A DNA stretch of 64,000 bases, taken from Parus major. Lineage: Eukaryota; Chordata; Aves; Passeriformes; Paridae. The notes beneath the pieces were generated by a model. It was not told the origin of the DNA. It saw only the letters and a list, made by a program, of their open reading frames with translations, and ran no database searches. Positions within the stretch are counted from its first letter, which is position 1, and each line of letters opens with the position of its first letter. The position numbers were made by a program, and so were the translations under genes. Positions 1-12,214 of the stretch are shown here, piece by piece. The stretch is taken from the NCBI RefSeq assembly GCF_001522545.3, contig NC_031799.1, positions 40,602,001-40,666,000 on the forward strand, read 5' to 3'.

Positions 1-1840
1 TGATCTAATCATTCTTGTCCATCTTGTTTCTGCAGTTTTATTATTTGAATTATTTTCAAGCCAGATACTAAACGGACATAAGCTTTTCTGTAGTGAATCT
101 TGCTGCACTGATTTATAGCTGCTGAGTGTCTGGCCTTTGAGGACTGTTTTAACCTCTAGAATATTGATTTCTCCTTTTATTTTCCCTGGTGCTGCAAGCA
201 AGCCCCTTGGTCAGGACCCTGGGTTGTGCAATATACAAAAGTGTGATGGTGCCATGATTTGTAAAAATGTGCAACCAAAAGGGTGAAAAGTTCAGCAGTC
301 TTAGCTGCAGCACAGCATAATCACCGTAAAAGGGGCCACGGCCTCCAAAAATCACTTGACAGCAGTGTTTGCTGTGTGGAACCCATTCTGCTGCAGATGA
401 AGGACCAGAACCAGAGGAGAGCAGCGGGCACAAGGAGCGCAGAGGAGTGGGTCAGAGGACCCAGTGCAGGTTCAGGACATTGAGGGGAAGGACATGAGGA
501 CATTTTTGGTAGCTGTCCACTCAGGAGAGCAGCTTTTTAGGAGCTGTCCACTCCCTGACAGGTCTCATTGCCTCTGACCCTTCCTTCCTGGAATCGCTGC
601 TCACCACATCCATTTTCTCTTTCTCCCCTTCTCCCTGGTGCTGTCCTCCTTTCAGAGCAGGGCTTCAGCTCAGCCTCAGCTGTCAAGACTCTGAAGGCCC
701 CTGATAAGTTCAGAAACTCTAGCTGAAAGGATTGCTTGTGGCAGAGGACAGTCTATGAAGGCAGAAGAAGTGTGAAGTTTGGGAGCATAAAAATAGTTTG
801 CAAAGCAGACTGGTGGTGCTGATCTGCCAGCCAGATCACTTCCCAGAAGGCATCTGAGAGGGTGGTGGATGCTGATACCCCAAAGGTGAATTTTGGTTTT
901 TGAAGGATAATTCTTCCTCATTCTCAGAGGGACAGTGCCAAGCTGCATCCTCGCTCCTGAGATACCCAGGAAGAGCCACTGAAGGGAAAGAAGAAGGTGA
1001 GGGGAAGACCACCCACTGCACCTTCATGCCAGCAGCTACAGGAGGTGTTGAAAACTTCTGGAGACCCAAATCATACATGGGCTTATCACGTGACAGAGCC
1101 ACCAGTATGAAAGAGTCCAGACCAGGAGCTTCAGTCAGTCCCCAGCCCTTCTTGTGACTTCAAAGATGGCTGGGCCGGCCAAAGGGGTGTCTGTCAGGAT
1201 AAAATATGCTCCCAGTTTTAGCTAGGCCTGATACAGATATGCCTTTCTTGAGGAGGCTAATTAAAGTGATAGAGTATCTACCATCTTCACCCACACACAT
1301 GCTCTGTCACGAGTGGTTTGCTTCCTAAAAGGAATATACACCTGCCTATAATACAGCATTCCAGAGGAGACTGTTGCAGGAGCAAGTATTACCTTGTGCT
1401 GTCCCTCCTATGGTTATCTGTGTTAATGACAGTGGAATTAGGAGTCTGCCTGCTGTCTGTACCCTTCTGTATCTTTATTTTGTAACTGATGAATAAAAAA
1501 GTGAGCTTTTGCTTGATTTCAGTGCTGAATTTCTGTCCATTAAAAGCTTATAAAAGAGAAAAAAACCCCTGGAAGATCTCATACATTCCAAACAGTTTTT
1601 GACATTCATTAGGCATACAGTGACATACATATTTATATATAAGCACAGTACATATTTGGGTATTTACCTGCCAGGGAAAGGGTGTGATTTTGTTCACATG
1701 CAATGGTTGCCCCGCATGTTAATATTCAGATTTAAGTAATGGAATATCATGATGACTTTGAAAGACTTGCATGGTATCTACAGCTTGGTTAACCATCACA
1801 GAAAAACTGCTCTTCTCTCTGTGGGGAGAGTGTGCCAAGG
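1..1840. other. Non-coding DNA, no recognised feature
   Basis: Unique sequence of ordinary AT content. A 12-bp motif AGCTGTCCACTC occurs twice at 511 and 542. No repeat family, splice-supported frame or RNA gene is seen. Confidence 0.6.
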
Positions 1841-2640
1841 GTGCAGGGCTCATACAACCTTCAGACATCTTTTCACTGTGTTTTTTTCAGCTCTTTATAT
1901 CCTGGTGATCTTGCAGGAGTGGGTTTGCCATTCTAAAGCCGATGCAGTGGTTATTGCCACGGTCTGGATCAGGTTCCTGCTGCAGATGGGCAAAAAGGAG
2001 GCAGTGGGGCGGCAGGTCCTTCCTCAGTGCTGTGCTGACTCACAGTCCGTGGCAGTGGGGCTTTCCGTGGCTGGCGGGCTGGTGTGGCGTTCCTGCTTTT
2101 GCAGGGCACAGGGTGGTGAGGCTGCCCGGCAGCACTGCAGCTGCAGCAGGCTGGGGCTTGGTGGTCCGAGTCAGCAGCTGCCAGCCAGCCTGACAGTGGG
2201 AGCCTGGGAGGGCAGCCTACCTCCAGCCTGGGATGCAGGCACCCATTCAGGCAGTCTTCCATCCTGTGCTGCTTTTTAGGTCTTGGTGCTTTCACCAGCG
2301 TTTCCTGTCCCCTCACTGCGGCCTCCAGTGTCTGGATGCGCTCAGCTACATCTTTTTTATGGCCTTTCATCTGCAGGGTAGAGCAATGCCCCACTCATGC
2401 TGGCCCACTTGCGCTCTTGACATTTAAGCGTGTGAGTGATGAGGCAAGTGAAGCACTGCATCAGGGTGAGCTCTGACTGAACTGTGGCAGTGCAGGTCTG
2501 ACCCATAACTGCAGGGAAGACAGTCCTTACCACCTGGAGCTCTTCCCAGCACGGTGGGTGCCAGTTTGCAATGGGCTCTCAGGTTTAGGAGTAACCCGGG
2601 GGATGCTGTGAAATAATCACACTCCGGCACTTCCTTTCAG
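1841..2640. other. GC-richer patch
   Basis: Higher GC than the neighbours, with overlapping frames on both strands. Only the exon-like frame at 2296-2370 (minus) stands out. It could be a relic of a gene or retrocopy; no parent is recognised. Confidence 0.4.
2296..2370 (-). other. Exon-like 75-bp reading frame, minus strand, coiled-coil-like
   Basis: On the minus strand a CCTGCAG acceptor is followed by 25 open codons and then CTG|GTGAAAG, a plausible donor, in phase 0 at both ends. The peptide begins MKGHKKDVAERIQTLEAAVR, with V8, I12, L15 and V19 at heptad spacing. It lies in a GC-richer patch. I recognise no family. It could be an exon of an unseen gene entering from the left edge, a relic, or chance. 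Confidence 0.2.
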
Positions 2641-5600
2641 CACTTTGAAATACCGAGTTCTCACAGAAGCCAATTGCCGTTAATGAAATGCAGCTGGGAA
2701 TCTGGAAATACCTCCTCTAATCTCCTCCCCTATTCTAATGTGCCCCCTAGCAGAAGAAAGTCCAGAGAGGCGGGTAGCCCAGAGTATTGTGCCAGTTATA
2801 CACTCCCCAGAAATTCCCCACTGCTTCTTGTATGGCAGCTTTCCAAGCTACTAGTTCCATGAGATTAATGCAAAATGATCCTCTTTCCTGTTTGTTTTGA
2901 AGTTAGGGGTGGATTGGTTGGTTTTTTGGGTTGATTTTTGGGGGGAGTGGTGGGGGGAATGGGTTTGTTTTGATTTGTTTTGTTTTTCATATTTGTCTGT
3001 ATATTAACCTGAAGCAAATATCACTTTAATTTATCCAGATTCCTCATATGGATATAAAAAGAACCCCAGCTGCTTTTTCCCACCCTCTGTTACTCTTGAT
3101 ACCTACAGTAGTGTCCTGTTGGCAACAGCTGCAGCTTGCTTGATGTACTGTTTAAACCCAGGAACTGCAGACTGTCAGACAAGTAGAGAGAAAAGTATTG
3201 GCCAGCTATTTGTTCAGGTATGTCGTTACCACCCGACCATTGCATGAAAATCATGTTACATAGTACAAAATATTATACATTTAATATTCCTGTTACTCCT
3301 CACTAAATTGTCTTTCCACCAAAGCTAAGCACTTACCAGTAGACTTGCTTCTTTCCTGCCTTGGTATTAGCTGGTGCCCTCTCAGGAAAGCTGTTATCCT
3401 CAAAATGTGCCAAAGCATATTGGTTTCTGTCACAGGTACATACCACCACTTCAATGCAAATAAGCAAATGCGTTGGGAAAGACAGCTTGACATCTTGACA
3501 GATAGACTACTATCTTATAGATACATTTTATTCTGTAAGTATGTCCACATTTCAAACATTTTAGACAAGAGAATGGATACAAACACAGACAGATGTGGAT
3601 TGCACTCAGAATTGCATTATTACAAGACCTCTTTCCTATAATTAAACCTTTTCTATAACATTACCCACAAGAAAAAAAAAATACTATATACTTATTTCAT
3701 TTATGTCTAAAATGCAAAGATTTATAGCAGCTGTGACAACCTTAAATTATGTCTTCCAAAAGGATAACTGATTTGTATACCCAGTACTTTGGAAAGTCTT
3801 ACTAACATAGTCAATAATCCTATCAGCAAAAAGTTCATACCCAAGCCTGAAATGAGGAGGAGAAAAATCTACTCATCGACTTGTGTTGGTGGTTTCAAGA
3901 TTGCCTTAATTATTTTAAGTTCAGTCCTAAAAAAGGCTGAGAATTTTCAGCTTGCATTAAAATCTGAGAAGTCAATGCTCAAGGCTGTGCAAGAGCAGGC
4001 CTGAGAAAAGAACAATTACAAATGTTGAATGCCAAATCCCTCGCTGCAATAGCTGATCTGGGATTGAACCTGCTTGCACCACACTTCGGTTTGGCTACAA
4101 CACAGTAAAGCAAAAGAGCTTGTCAAGACAAATGTGCAGCAATATGCCATGTGAGAGAGGCCAAAGTACGTGTTAAAACACATCTTTCTGGCTGCCAGGA
4201 GCACAGCATAATTATTTGAGTGTGCTGTAAAAGTCTCGCTAAACAGGTCTCTCTGATTTTACCCATTAAATACAGTGAGTCCCATGACTGGGCTCTTTGC
4301 TGCTTTGTAAAATGCAAGGGTCTGTTAGTGAAATTTGATTTATCCTCTCTTTCTTGGCTCCAGACCATGTCTTTTACATGCTCTGAAGCAAAAAGACACA
4401 GCTAATTCTGTATTATTTGTAATTACTGAGGGCTCTGCTTCTGTGAAATCAGCTCCTCTGATTACAATTCTCCCTTCAGCTGCTGTCCTGGGTATTTCAT
4501 GGGATGTGTCAGCAGTCAGGGCTACCTGGCTCTTTGGGGCACCCCTTGTGTCTGCACAGCAGCAGCTGGATACACCTGAAGAACAGTCTTCAGCTTTACA
4601 GCCAAGAGCAGGTTGCAGCTCCTCCCATAATCATGTCTAGGTCAGCCACAGGTCTGGAGTTTCTCTACAGGGAGTGGCTTTCCCCCACACTTTGCCTGAG
4701 TTTTGTCTCTTGCAAAAAATTGACTTGACTGGGATAAAAAAGTGATTTTCTTTACTGAAAGTCCTTTGACATTAATGTCTAATCCAAAACAAGAATGAGA
4801 AGGAGGGAATTCAGGAGGTGACATAATACAGACCTATCCGTAATGGAACCAGGCAGCTCTGTATCCTGGTCTTGTGATTAATGTCTCTTGTGTCATACAC
4901 AGAAACATCCTTTGGAGTGAGGTCTGCCACTCAGGTCTCCCAGATTTCTAAGCTTAGGTCTTGCATTTCTTTCTGTACTGTAACTAGTCACAACATTGCA
5001 CCAAGAGACGCTAAGTTGAACTGTTTTTCCGAGTAGGATTGCGGATGGTGGATTCTGGCAGTCCTGACCAAGATTTAGCCCCTTGAGTGGGGTGACATTT
5101 CATATGTATTCAGTGCTCAGTGCTTGCTTTCGTGCCTCTGTGAAGTGGGTGTTTTGCATTGCCAGTCTGAGCCACTGAGCACTTACAGTAAGCTGTTTCA
5201 GCAGTTGCAGGACATAACATAAAGCTATTGATCTTTTTTCAAGGTTCGAGTATTTAAAAATCATTGAAGCACTTCAGTTCTGCATGTCTTTGCTGCATTT
5301 GGCCCACAGCCTTGTCTTTGCAAACTTAACGTTTTCACAGAATGATTTCATTTGCTATGTAAATTATTAAGTAAAACAATTAATGATTTCTACAGTTACA
5401 GTCATTGGGTAAACAACCCTGAATTGAAATGCACTTGGGAAAGCTCTCATGTTTCTGTAGGTTCCAGTTTTCCAGTTTTCATAAGATAAGGTAACCACAA
5501 AGCACATAGATTAGGTGCATGATGGGCAGTTCAGCTCTGCTGGGGTTCAGGGCTGAGCATCCATGCCATGGGGAAAATAATATGGCCTGTTCAGATGTTT

Positions 5601-7200
5601 TCAACCAAAACATGTGTTTTTAAATTCTGGTATCTAATTCTTAATAGTCAACTAAGTTTGCTTATAGTTTCATCACTGAAGCATGAACTGATACCAAGAA
5701 CATAAGTTTCACTTTACATCAAATGGAGAATTTGATGCAAAAGCAACAAATTCATTGACTAAAGTGTTTGTAGTTCTGTGTCCTGCTTAAATGTCTCTGC
5801 TGTTTGGAGGAAACTTTTATTTCCCATCACCTAATTTCTGGTGTTTTCTAGCAAAGTCTGGCCTCTGTGTAGAATTGGAAGGTTTCCTTAATTCATGTTC
5901 TTGGCCACAAGGAGACTGATTTCTGGTCAACTCACTAACAGTTTCACACCTGGAGGGCTAGGTATGTTCACTACTACCTTTCTTGGGGACTGCAGAGATA
6001 GGTAGCAAGCAGAGCTGGAGTGCTCCATCTGCTTTGTCAGAAGAAGCAAAGCACGATGCTGATGGACATCCCACCATCAGGAGTCTCAGCAACAAGCACC
6101 CTTTCCTAACCAGTTCTTGTGCCCTAAGGACAATGTGCAGTCTTCAAGCTGCTCTGTGGAAATGAATGCATTTTGCCACCATCAGTGCCTCATACTGTGT
6201 GCTAGAAGTCTGTCATTCTCTTAACAGAACCAGCCTGCTACAGCATTGAAAATGTGTGTCAGCAGGCCTGAAATTAGTGTAACTAGCAGTAAAAGCTTAT
6301 CTCTCTTTCACAAGGAAGCTGAATTAAATGGATAGTCAGGCACTATTGGAAAATCCCTAGATCTCTGTGGGGTTCTTTGATGGCTGCTTGAGTCCTCTCT
6401 GTTGTACTGTCTGAGTTCAGAAATACAGATCTCATAGACCTCTGCAGAGACAGAAGGACAGAAATAGACTGCATTTAAAAATAAAGTAGTGATTTCCACT
6501 GTCTGTTGGTTACCCATTGTGTGATCTGTCACACAAGCACAGGTTTCTGTAAATAACCTACTTCTGTAGGCAGGTTACTGGCCACAAGATCTGACTGGAA
6601 ACCAAATGGCTATCTACCTTCATCAGAGGCCAAATGAGTGACCTCTTGGCCTTTCTGTAGGGTAGTTCATCCCTTTGTAACATAGGAATAATGATGATCA
6701 TGATGATAATGACGATACTTGTTTCCTTTGTAAAATGCCTTTTAGATCCAGTGATGAAAAACAGTATCCAAAATTACAGATAATTGTTTCTTAATGTCTG
6801 AAAGCAATCATATTTCTTCATAGCTTTGGAGAATCAGAATAATTGTAGCTTTAGTGAATTACTTTCAAGCAGATATCCCCTTATTTATGACACTGTTTTT
6901 GAAAATGTATCTACATCTGGTTGACAGAAGCCAGGATATATTTGAGACCACAGCTAGTTTAATCCAGGGTATAATCCAAGTTCACTTTTTATAAAAAATG
7001 GTGGTTTGGGGCATTGGTCATTTAGAAGAAGCAGAGACCTCAGACACAGAAGAAAGAAGGAGGAAGTACTGAATACACTTTCAGACTGTTTATAGAGACC
7101 ACTTCCTTGTGTGCCATGTGATTTTGACTTTCCCCTTTCTGGCAGTGTCCTGGTATTGTACTTTGCTGTTCTCAGATCTAAGGTACCTGCAGCAAGGTGA
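2641..7200. other. Non-coding DNA
   Basis: Mostly unique AT-rich sequence. The G-run cluster at 2928-2963 and an imperfect ATGATGATCATGATGAT stretch near 6,690-6,715 are the only local structures seen. Confidence 0.6.
2928..2963 (+). repeat. G-run cluster, possible G-quadruplex
   Basis: Four G runs (2928-2930, 2940-2945, 2952-2957, 2961-2963) with loops of 9, 6 and 3 nt lie inside a T/G-rich low-complexity stretch (about 2905-2990). Confidence 0.5.
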
Positions 7201-7450
7201 GATTAGATGAGTTCCTTGGGACTGCTCCTCTTGTCTGTGGAGGACTATGCCAATGACACTGCTCAATTAGACCCAGCTAGGATCTACTGCTCTCCTCTGG
7301 GGCTGGGTCCATATGACTCTCCTAATCCAGTGCTTAGTACAATGCTTCCTGGATCCGTAAGTGGACTACTGGAGGAGATTGCAAGGAAATTGGGCAAATC
7401 CCATCCAAGGGTGAAAGCCTGTGAGGGTATTGGTTTGCTCCCTGGTGGTA

Positions 7451-7504
7451 CCTTCTTTCCATGCTCTTTCCTGCATGGAAAGAAGGCAGGGCTTCTTTCC
7501 ATGC
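7451..7504. repeat. 14-bp perfect hairpin plus a third copy of the arm
   Basis: CCTTCTTTCCATGC (7451-7464) and GCATGGAAAGAAGG (7473-7486) are exact reverse complements around the 8-nt loop TCTTTCCT. A third copy, CTTCTTTCCATGC, follows at 7492-7504 in the first orientation. The stem is too short for a typical microRNA precursor unless it extends imperfectly. Confidence 0.8.
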
Positions 7505-8681
7505 AGCTGCAGGGAGGGATATATGCATCTCTCCTTGGATAACGAGGAAGGCCTGGACAAAGATAGGGGATGCAGGAAATAGTACAAGAAACCATGAAAT
7601 AAGTAAGTTTGGAGCTTAAGGGCTCTCCTTCTACAGGACTTCAAGGTGTCAGTTTGGCATGCCCCCAGCCCTGCTTTCATGCTGCCTCAGGCACCTGGCT
7701 ATAATTGGGAGGGCCACCAACACAGACAAGGGATTTGAAAGGCTTCTCTGTGGAAGAGACATTTTAGTCTTTGATGGATGTGTGAAAGGTATGAGGATAC
7801 GGTGATGATTACCTTCTGTTCCATTAGTGAGTGACTAGGGAGGATATTAAATGGCAGATATTAAGCTTAAACATTTAAATGTCTTCAAGATTGGATAACT
7901 TCCAGGAATTGGCCAAAGAGCTTTCTGAACCATTAGTGTCGACACAATGAGAAATAAAATATGGAACAGTGAAGACTTTGAAAAGGGTTGGAAAAAAGCC
8001 AATCTTTTAAAAGAGTAAATGGAATGAGTGGGGCAGTAAATGCTCCTGAACCTGACATCCATCACAGGAGGGAATGGAGTGGCTGGTACAGGATGCAATT
8101 GACAAAGTGAGTGGTCCTAGCCTCAATCACAGGTTGATTATAAACCAATAGTAATTGGTACTATACAAAATGACTGCAGCCCCCTGCTGAATGAATTAAG
8201 AACCAGGGAACTGTGGAGTGCAAAGGTAACCATGCACGGGAAGCTGTGGTTTATTTGCAGCTAAACCTGAAAGATTTTGCTGTACACGTGGCACTTTTCA
8301 ACACCGTGTTTCTCTGAAAGAAAACCCTGAAATTGTCACAATTCAAGTGTGGGACTGACTTCGCTGCTTGGTGTAACACTAAGTGGTATGAACAGGTTAG
8401 CTAAATGTGTTGAGCTAGGCTGTTTGTCACTGAAAAAGCCACCAACTGCCAGATCTTGAAATAAGAATATAGGCCAGCAGGGAGGCTGATCATTATGGAG
8501 TGAGTGGTTCCTAGAAGAACAGCAGAGCTCTATGAATATGTCTAACTGAACATAGGCTCCCTGTGCCATGCTCTGCTTGGGATACCAAATATGTTTCTCA
8601 GAGACAGAAGGCAATATATTTAAATGAACAAGTCTGTCTGATCTCACTCATAAAGCAGAAAACTAGTGCAGTCGAATTCTG

Positions 8682-8718
8682 CCTCCCACACGTAAGTGTG
8701 CCTCCATACGTAAGTGTG
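8682..8718 (+). repeat. 18/19-bp tandem duplication with CACACGTAAGTGTG core
   Basis: CCTCCCACACGTAAGTGTG is followed directly by CCTCCATACGTAAGTGTG. It is a small local duplication. Confidence 0.85.
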
Positions 8719-11437
8719 TCATGCATTTTTAGAAATAGATAGCTGCTACTATGTGTTAAATACTACCCTATAGATGGCGTGAATCAGCCAAAACTCTTTT
8801 AAATTGGGTTAAGGCAGTAATTTGTTTATTCCCATGATGCTATTCCTGCTGTGGATTCAAGAGCTTTGGCAAATTAAAAATCAAAGCCGGACAGCCCTTC
8901 CTGTTACGCCTTGGACAAAGTACAACTGAGGCTGCTAGTGGCTTACTTTTTATTTGCCTTTTGCTATTGCATAAAAAGATGAATGCTCTTTTCAAGGGAT
9001 AGTGCTGAGTTTGAGTTCTAGGTGGTTTGGTTACATGTCTTCCTCATAAGCTATCTTTCTTTGTTTAAACTGGTCCAAACAGCTACAAAATGGTTAAGTC
9101 AGACTCTTGCAAATTATTTAGTGTATGTCCTTGGGCTGTCTGCAATTCTAGTTTAACAAAATTATCTGAATTCATTACAAGAAGATGAGTTCTAATGTTC
9201 TGTGAAGGCTGCTACGTCTGAGAGACTGTGAGCAGTGCACTTTGTTAAGTAACACAAGGGACTTGACTTCCAGGCTCAGGTTGCCTAAAATAAACTCAGC
9301 ATCTCATACATTCCCATCTAATGCTCCCCCCACCTCTGCCTGTAGACAAAGTCAGTCTGTGTATATGCAGTGTCCATTTTGTGCGATCCAGCAGCAGACC
9401 TCATGTTAGATGGGTGAGGAAGGAGCTGGCTCTCACTCTTTGCTAGCCAGCAGTAGACTCTGCTGTACTTACAGAGCAGAGCCTGTGAGGCCCAGGTGTC
9501 ACAGGGATAAAGAGCAGGGCACAGCCAGCCCAGGTCTTCTCCTCCAATAACTTTCTTGTGGCCAGCATTGACTGGGATTGTGGCAAGAGGAATGAATTCA
9601 GATGAACTCCTTGCAAGCCTTCAGCTTGGCACTGCAATGGGCATTTTGAAGTCACAAATATTCTTGAAAAGCACACAAGTAATTGTGAGGTTTTATTCCT
9701 TTTGCACTAGAAATGGGATGTAAAAGCAGTACAGCTTTTGGTGTGGCAACAAACTTGATCTGAAGAATCAGTGCAAATTTCTCACAGCTTTCTGAAGGTT
9801 TCTTTGTGAAACAATATTGTTATATTTTGAAGCATATCAGTGCATTAATGTTATTATTTTTTGGTCACAAGCCATATGCCAGAGATCTTCCATAGGACTG
9901 GCATGCAGCCAGCAGGGCTGTGTATGGATTTTGGGGTATACTGTACATTAAAATATATGACAGGATCGAGACCGTGTTCTGTCATGAAGAACATGCTGCC
10001 AAAGGGTGGCCTCAAGTTTGCAAAAAGAGAGCCTAAAATATTTTGTTTCTGTTTTGCTGCTTCAGAGCCCTGAATGAGAAAGCTGAAATCTTTACATTAC
10101 TCACTTCAAGTGTGATTTCCACCCCCGCCTCCCCTTCCCTATTTCATCTCCTTTGGTCAAGCCGCAAACTTCATTCTCAATTTCCTGAGCGCTGATGCAA
10201 GGTCGGTGCTTCGCAAATGGTGCATTTACGTGTCAGCCAGCTGTGCAGGCAGGAGTAGGGACATGCAGCTGATGAGTTTACCACGGAAATTGGGGGGAAG
10301 GGTATTAGAGTGTTTCTCTGGGGAGCGGAGAGACTCCAGTGAGAGCCTAATGACCCCTGGAAGAGGCTGGTGCCTCTGTGCTTGCCAGGGGAATTGGTGC
10401 GAGCAGAGGCGGAAGGAAGAGTGGGAGACTCAAGGGAGTGCGTGTCTTTCAGGGGGGAGGGTGCACAAATGCGAAACTTGTTTTTTCTGCCTTCAAGTGC
10501 TGCAGATGTTCCTTTCCTAGGAATAGGCGCTGGGAAAAAGAGCAGTGTGTAAAACCTTCAGCTTTATTAATTATTACTATTATTATTATCATCATAGTCA
10601 TCTAACTGTTGTGTAAAATTGCAAATATTTATTCAGTTTTACTCTAGTATAATTTTAACCAGACTTGTGGGTTTGCAAATTAGTGAAATCATAGGATCAG
10701 TCAGACATTTTACGAGCACAAATGCAGTGATAACATCTAATTGCAGGGATCTGAGACTGTCTGACTGCAGATGGGATGCTATTAACCTCTTTCTGCCTGT
10801 TATGGATGTGTCAGGAAATTGTCAGGATGGTGCTAAAGACACTCCAAATCTGTGGGAATGTAGCAAACCCTTAGGTCCTGACTCAGCAAGAATTTAATCC
10901 ACACTTAGGCCAATGCATTTGCAAACAACAGCGCGTTCAAGTCACTTTTGTGTAATCTAAACCAGGCACAGAAATGGTTGAAGGAGCAGCATCCTGAAAA
11001 GTAGCAATTACCTTATTACACCTCTTCACAACATATGGAAGGCTTCAGGTACTGGAATACTATGTTTGGCTCTAAATTGTGACAATAGAATACTGTCAGT
11101 CAGACTCACGTTGCTGGATGGCTGATTTGCTTCCATTGTGGTTGTTTGTTAGTTCATTCCCAGGCATGGCCACTTTCATGCTTCCAAAGTCCTGGGTACT
11201 TGCAGCTTTCGATGGTAATACTTCCTGTATTCCAGAGGAATCCTCAGCACAGGCTTTGCTCTCTGAAAGTCAAGTGCTTTATAGTGAAATGGGGAACCTG
11301 TTTTCATTATTTCCTACTGGTTCTGCGAAGCATTGTTTAGGCTCAGGTATGCAAAACCATTGTATTTTCACTACTTTTTATGCAGACAATAAATTAATAA
11401 GAGTAAAAAAGAAAGCTATGTAATTAATTCCGAAAAG

Positions 11438-11445
11438 TGACGTCA
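11438..11445. promoter_or_regulatory. Perfect CRE palindrome TGACGTCA
   Basis: A full CREB/ATF site with its CpG intact lies in an otherwise CpG-poor, AT-rich stretch about 13 kb upstream of GADD45G. A single 8-mer can arise by chance in 64 kb, so function is unproven. Confidence 0.3.
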
Positions 11446-11743
11446 GTGGAAACATTTTATGCGTTCTTAGTGAAGCAGTGACCAGCAAGCACACGTTCAG
11501 TCTGGTTTCACCATGAGACATGAATGACCTGCCCGTCCGTGCCTGTAAAAGAAAACCCAGCGCTAATGGAAGTCTTCCCACCGCTTTCCAAGAGTCACTG
11601 AAGGAGCTGCGCTCAGCAAATCTACACGAGTAGACATAACCCGTGGGTGACACCTTGTGAGCAGAGATGGTGAAGTCTCTGCTGCCAGGTTCCTTACTCA
11701 GGCAGAGCTGCAGGTGCGCGGAGCAAACCCTGCGGGAGCAGGA

Positions 11744-11777
11744 CTGCCTCTTTTTCTTATCTGCCTCTTTTTCTTAT
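11744..11777 (+). repeat. 17-bp tandem duplication
   Basis: The unit CTGCCTCTTTTTCTTAT occurs twice back to back without mismatch (11744-11760, 11761-11777) and the next bases (CTGCC) start a third. Perfect identity indicates a recent slippage event. Confidence 0.9.
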
Positions 11778-12175
11778 CTGCCCCCCACCACGAGTGTGGG
11801 GAGAGCAGCACTGGTGAAAATGAGGGCATGTGCACGCCGACCCTGAGCCGTGGGCACATGAACTGGAAGAAAACGCTGCCGTGACACCCAGTGGGACCCA
11901 GCGGCAGAGAGAGCCTGCGGTGGCACTGCCTGGTCGTGGTCATCAGTACCCACTGATGAAAAACCAGGAGCCTGACTTTGCTTAGAGCCATCCTCAGCTT
12001 TTCTGATGAGTTGCCTGGCAGTTTAGGGTTAGAGCAGATGTTTTTCAGGGTGGTCTTTCCCACTCATTTGGTGACAATATTCGTCACCCTTCCTCCACAA
12101 GGCTGAAAATGTCAACTATGTGCTCTGTTTTACTAAATACCAAGGCCACCCCACACAAAGAAATTTGGTTTAAAG

Positions 12176-12214
12176 ATGGTGATGATGATGATGATTGATT
12201 AATTGATTGATTTA
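12176..12214. repeat. (GAT)n / (TGAT)n microsatellite
   Basis: Five to six GAT units are followed by imperfect TGAT/TTGA units. It is simple repeat with no coding value. Confidence 0.9.
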
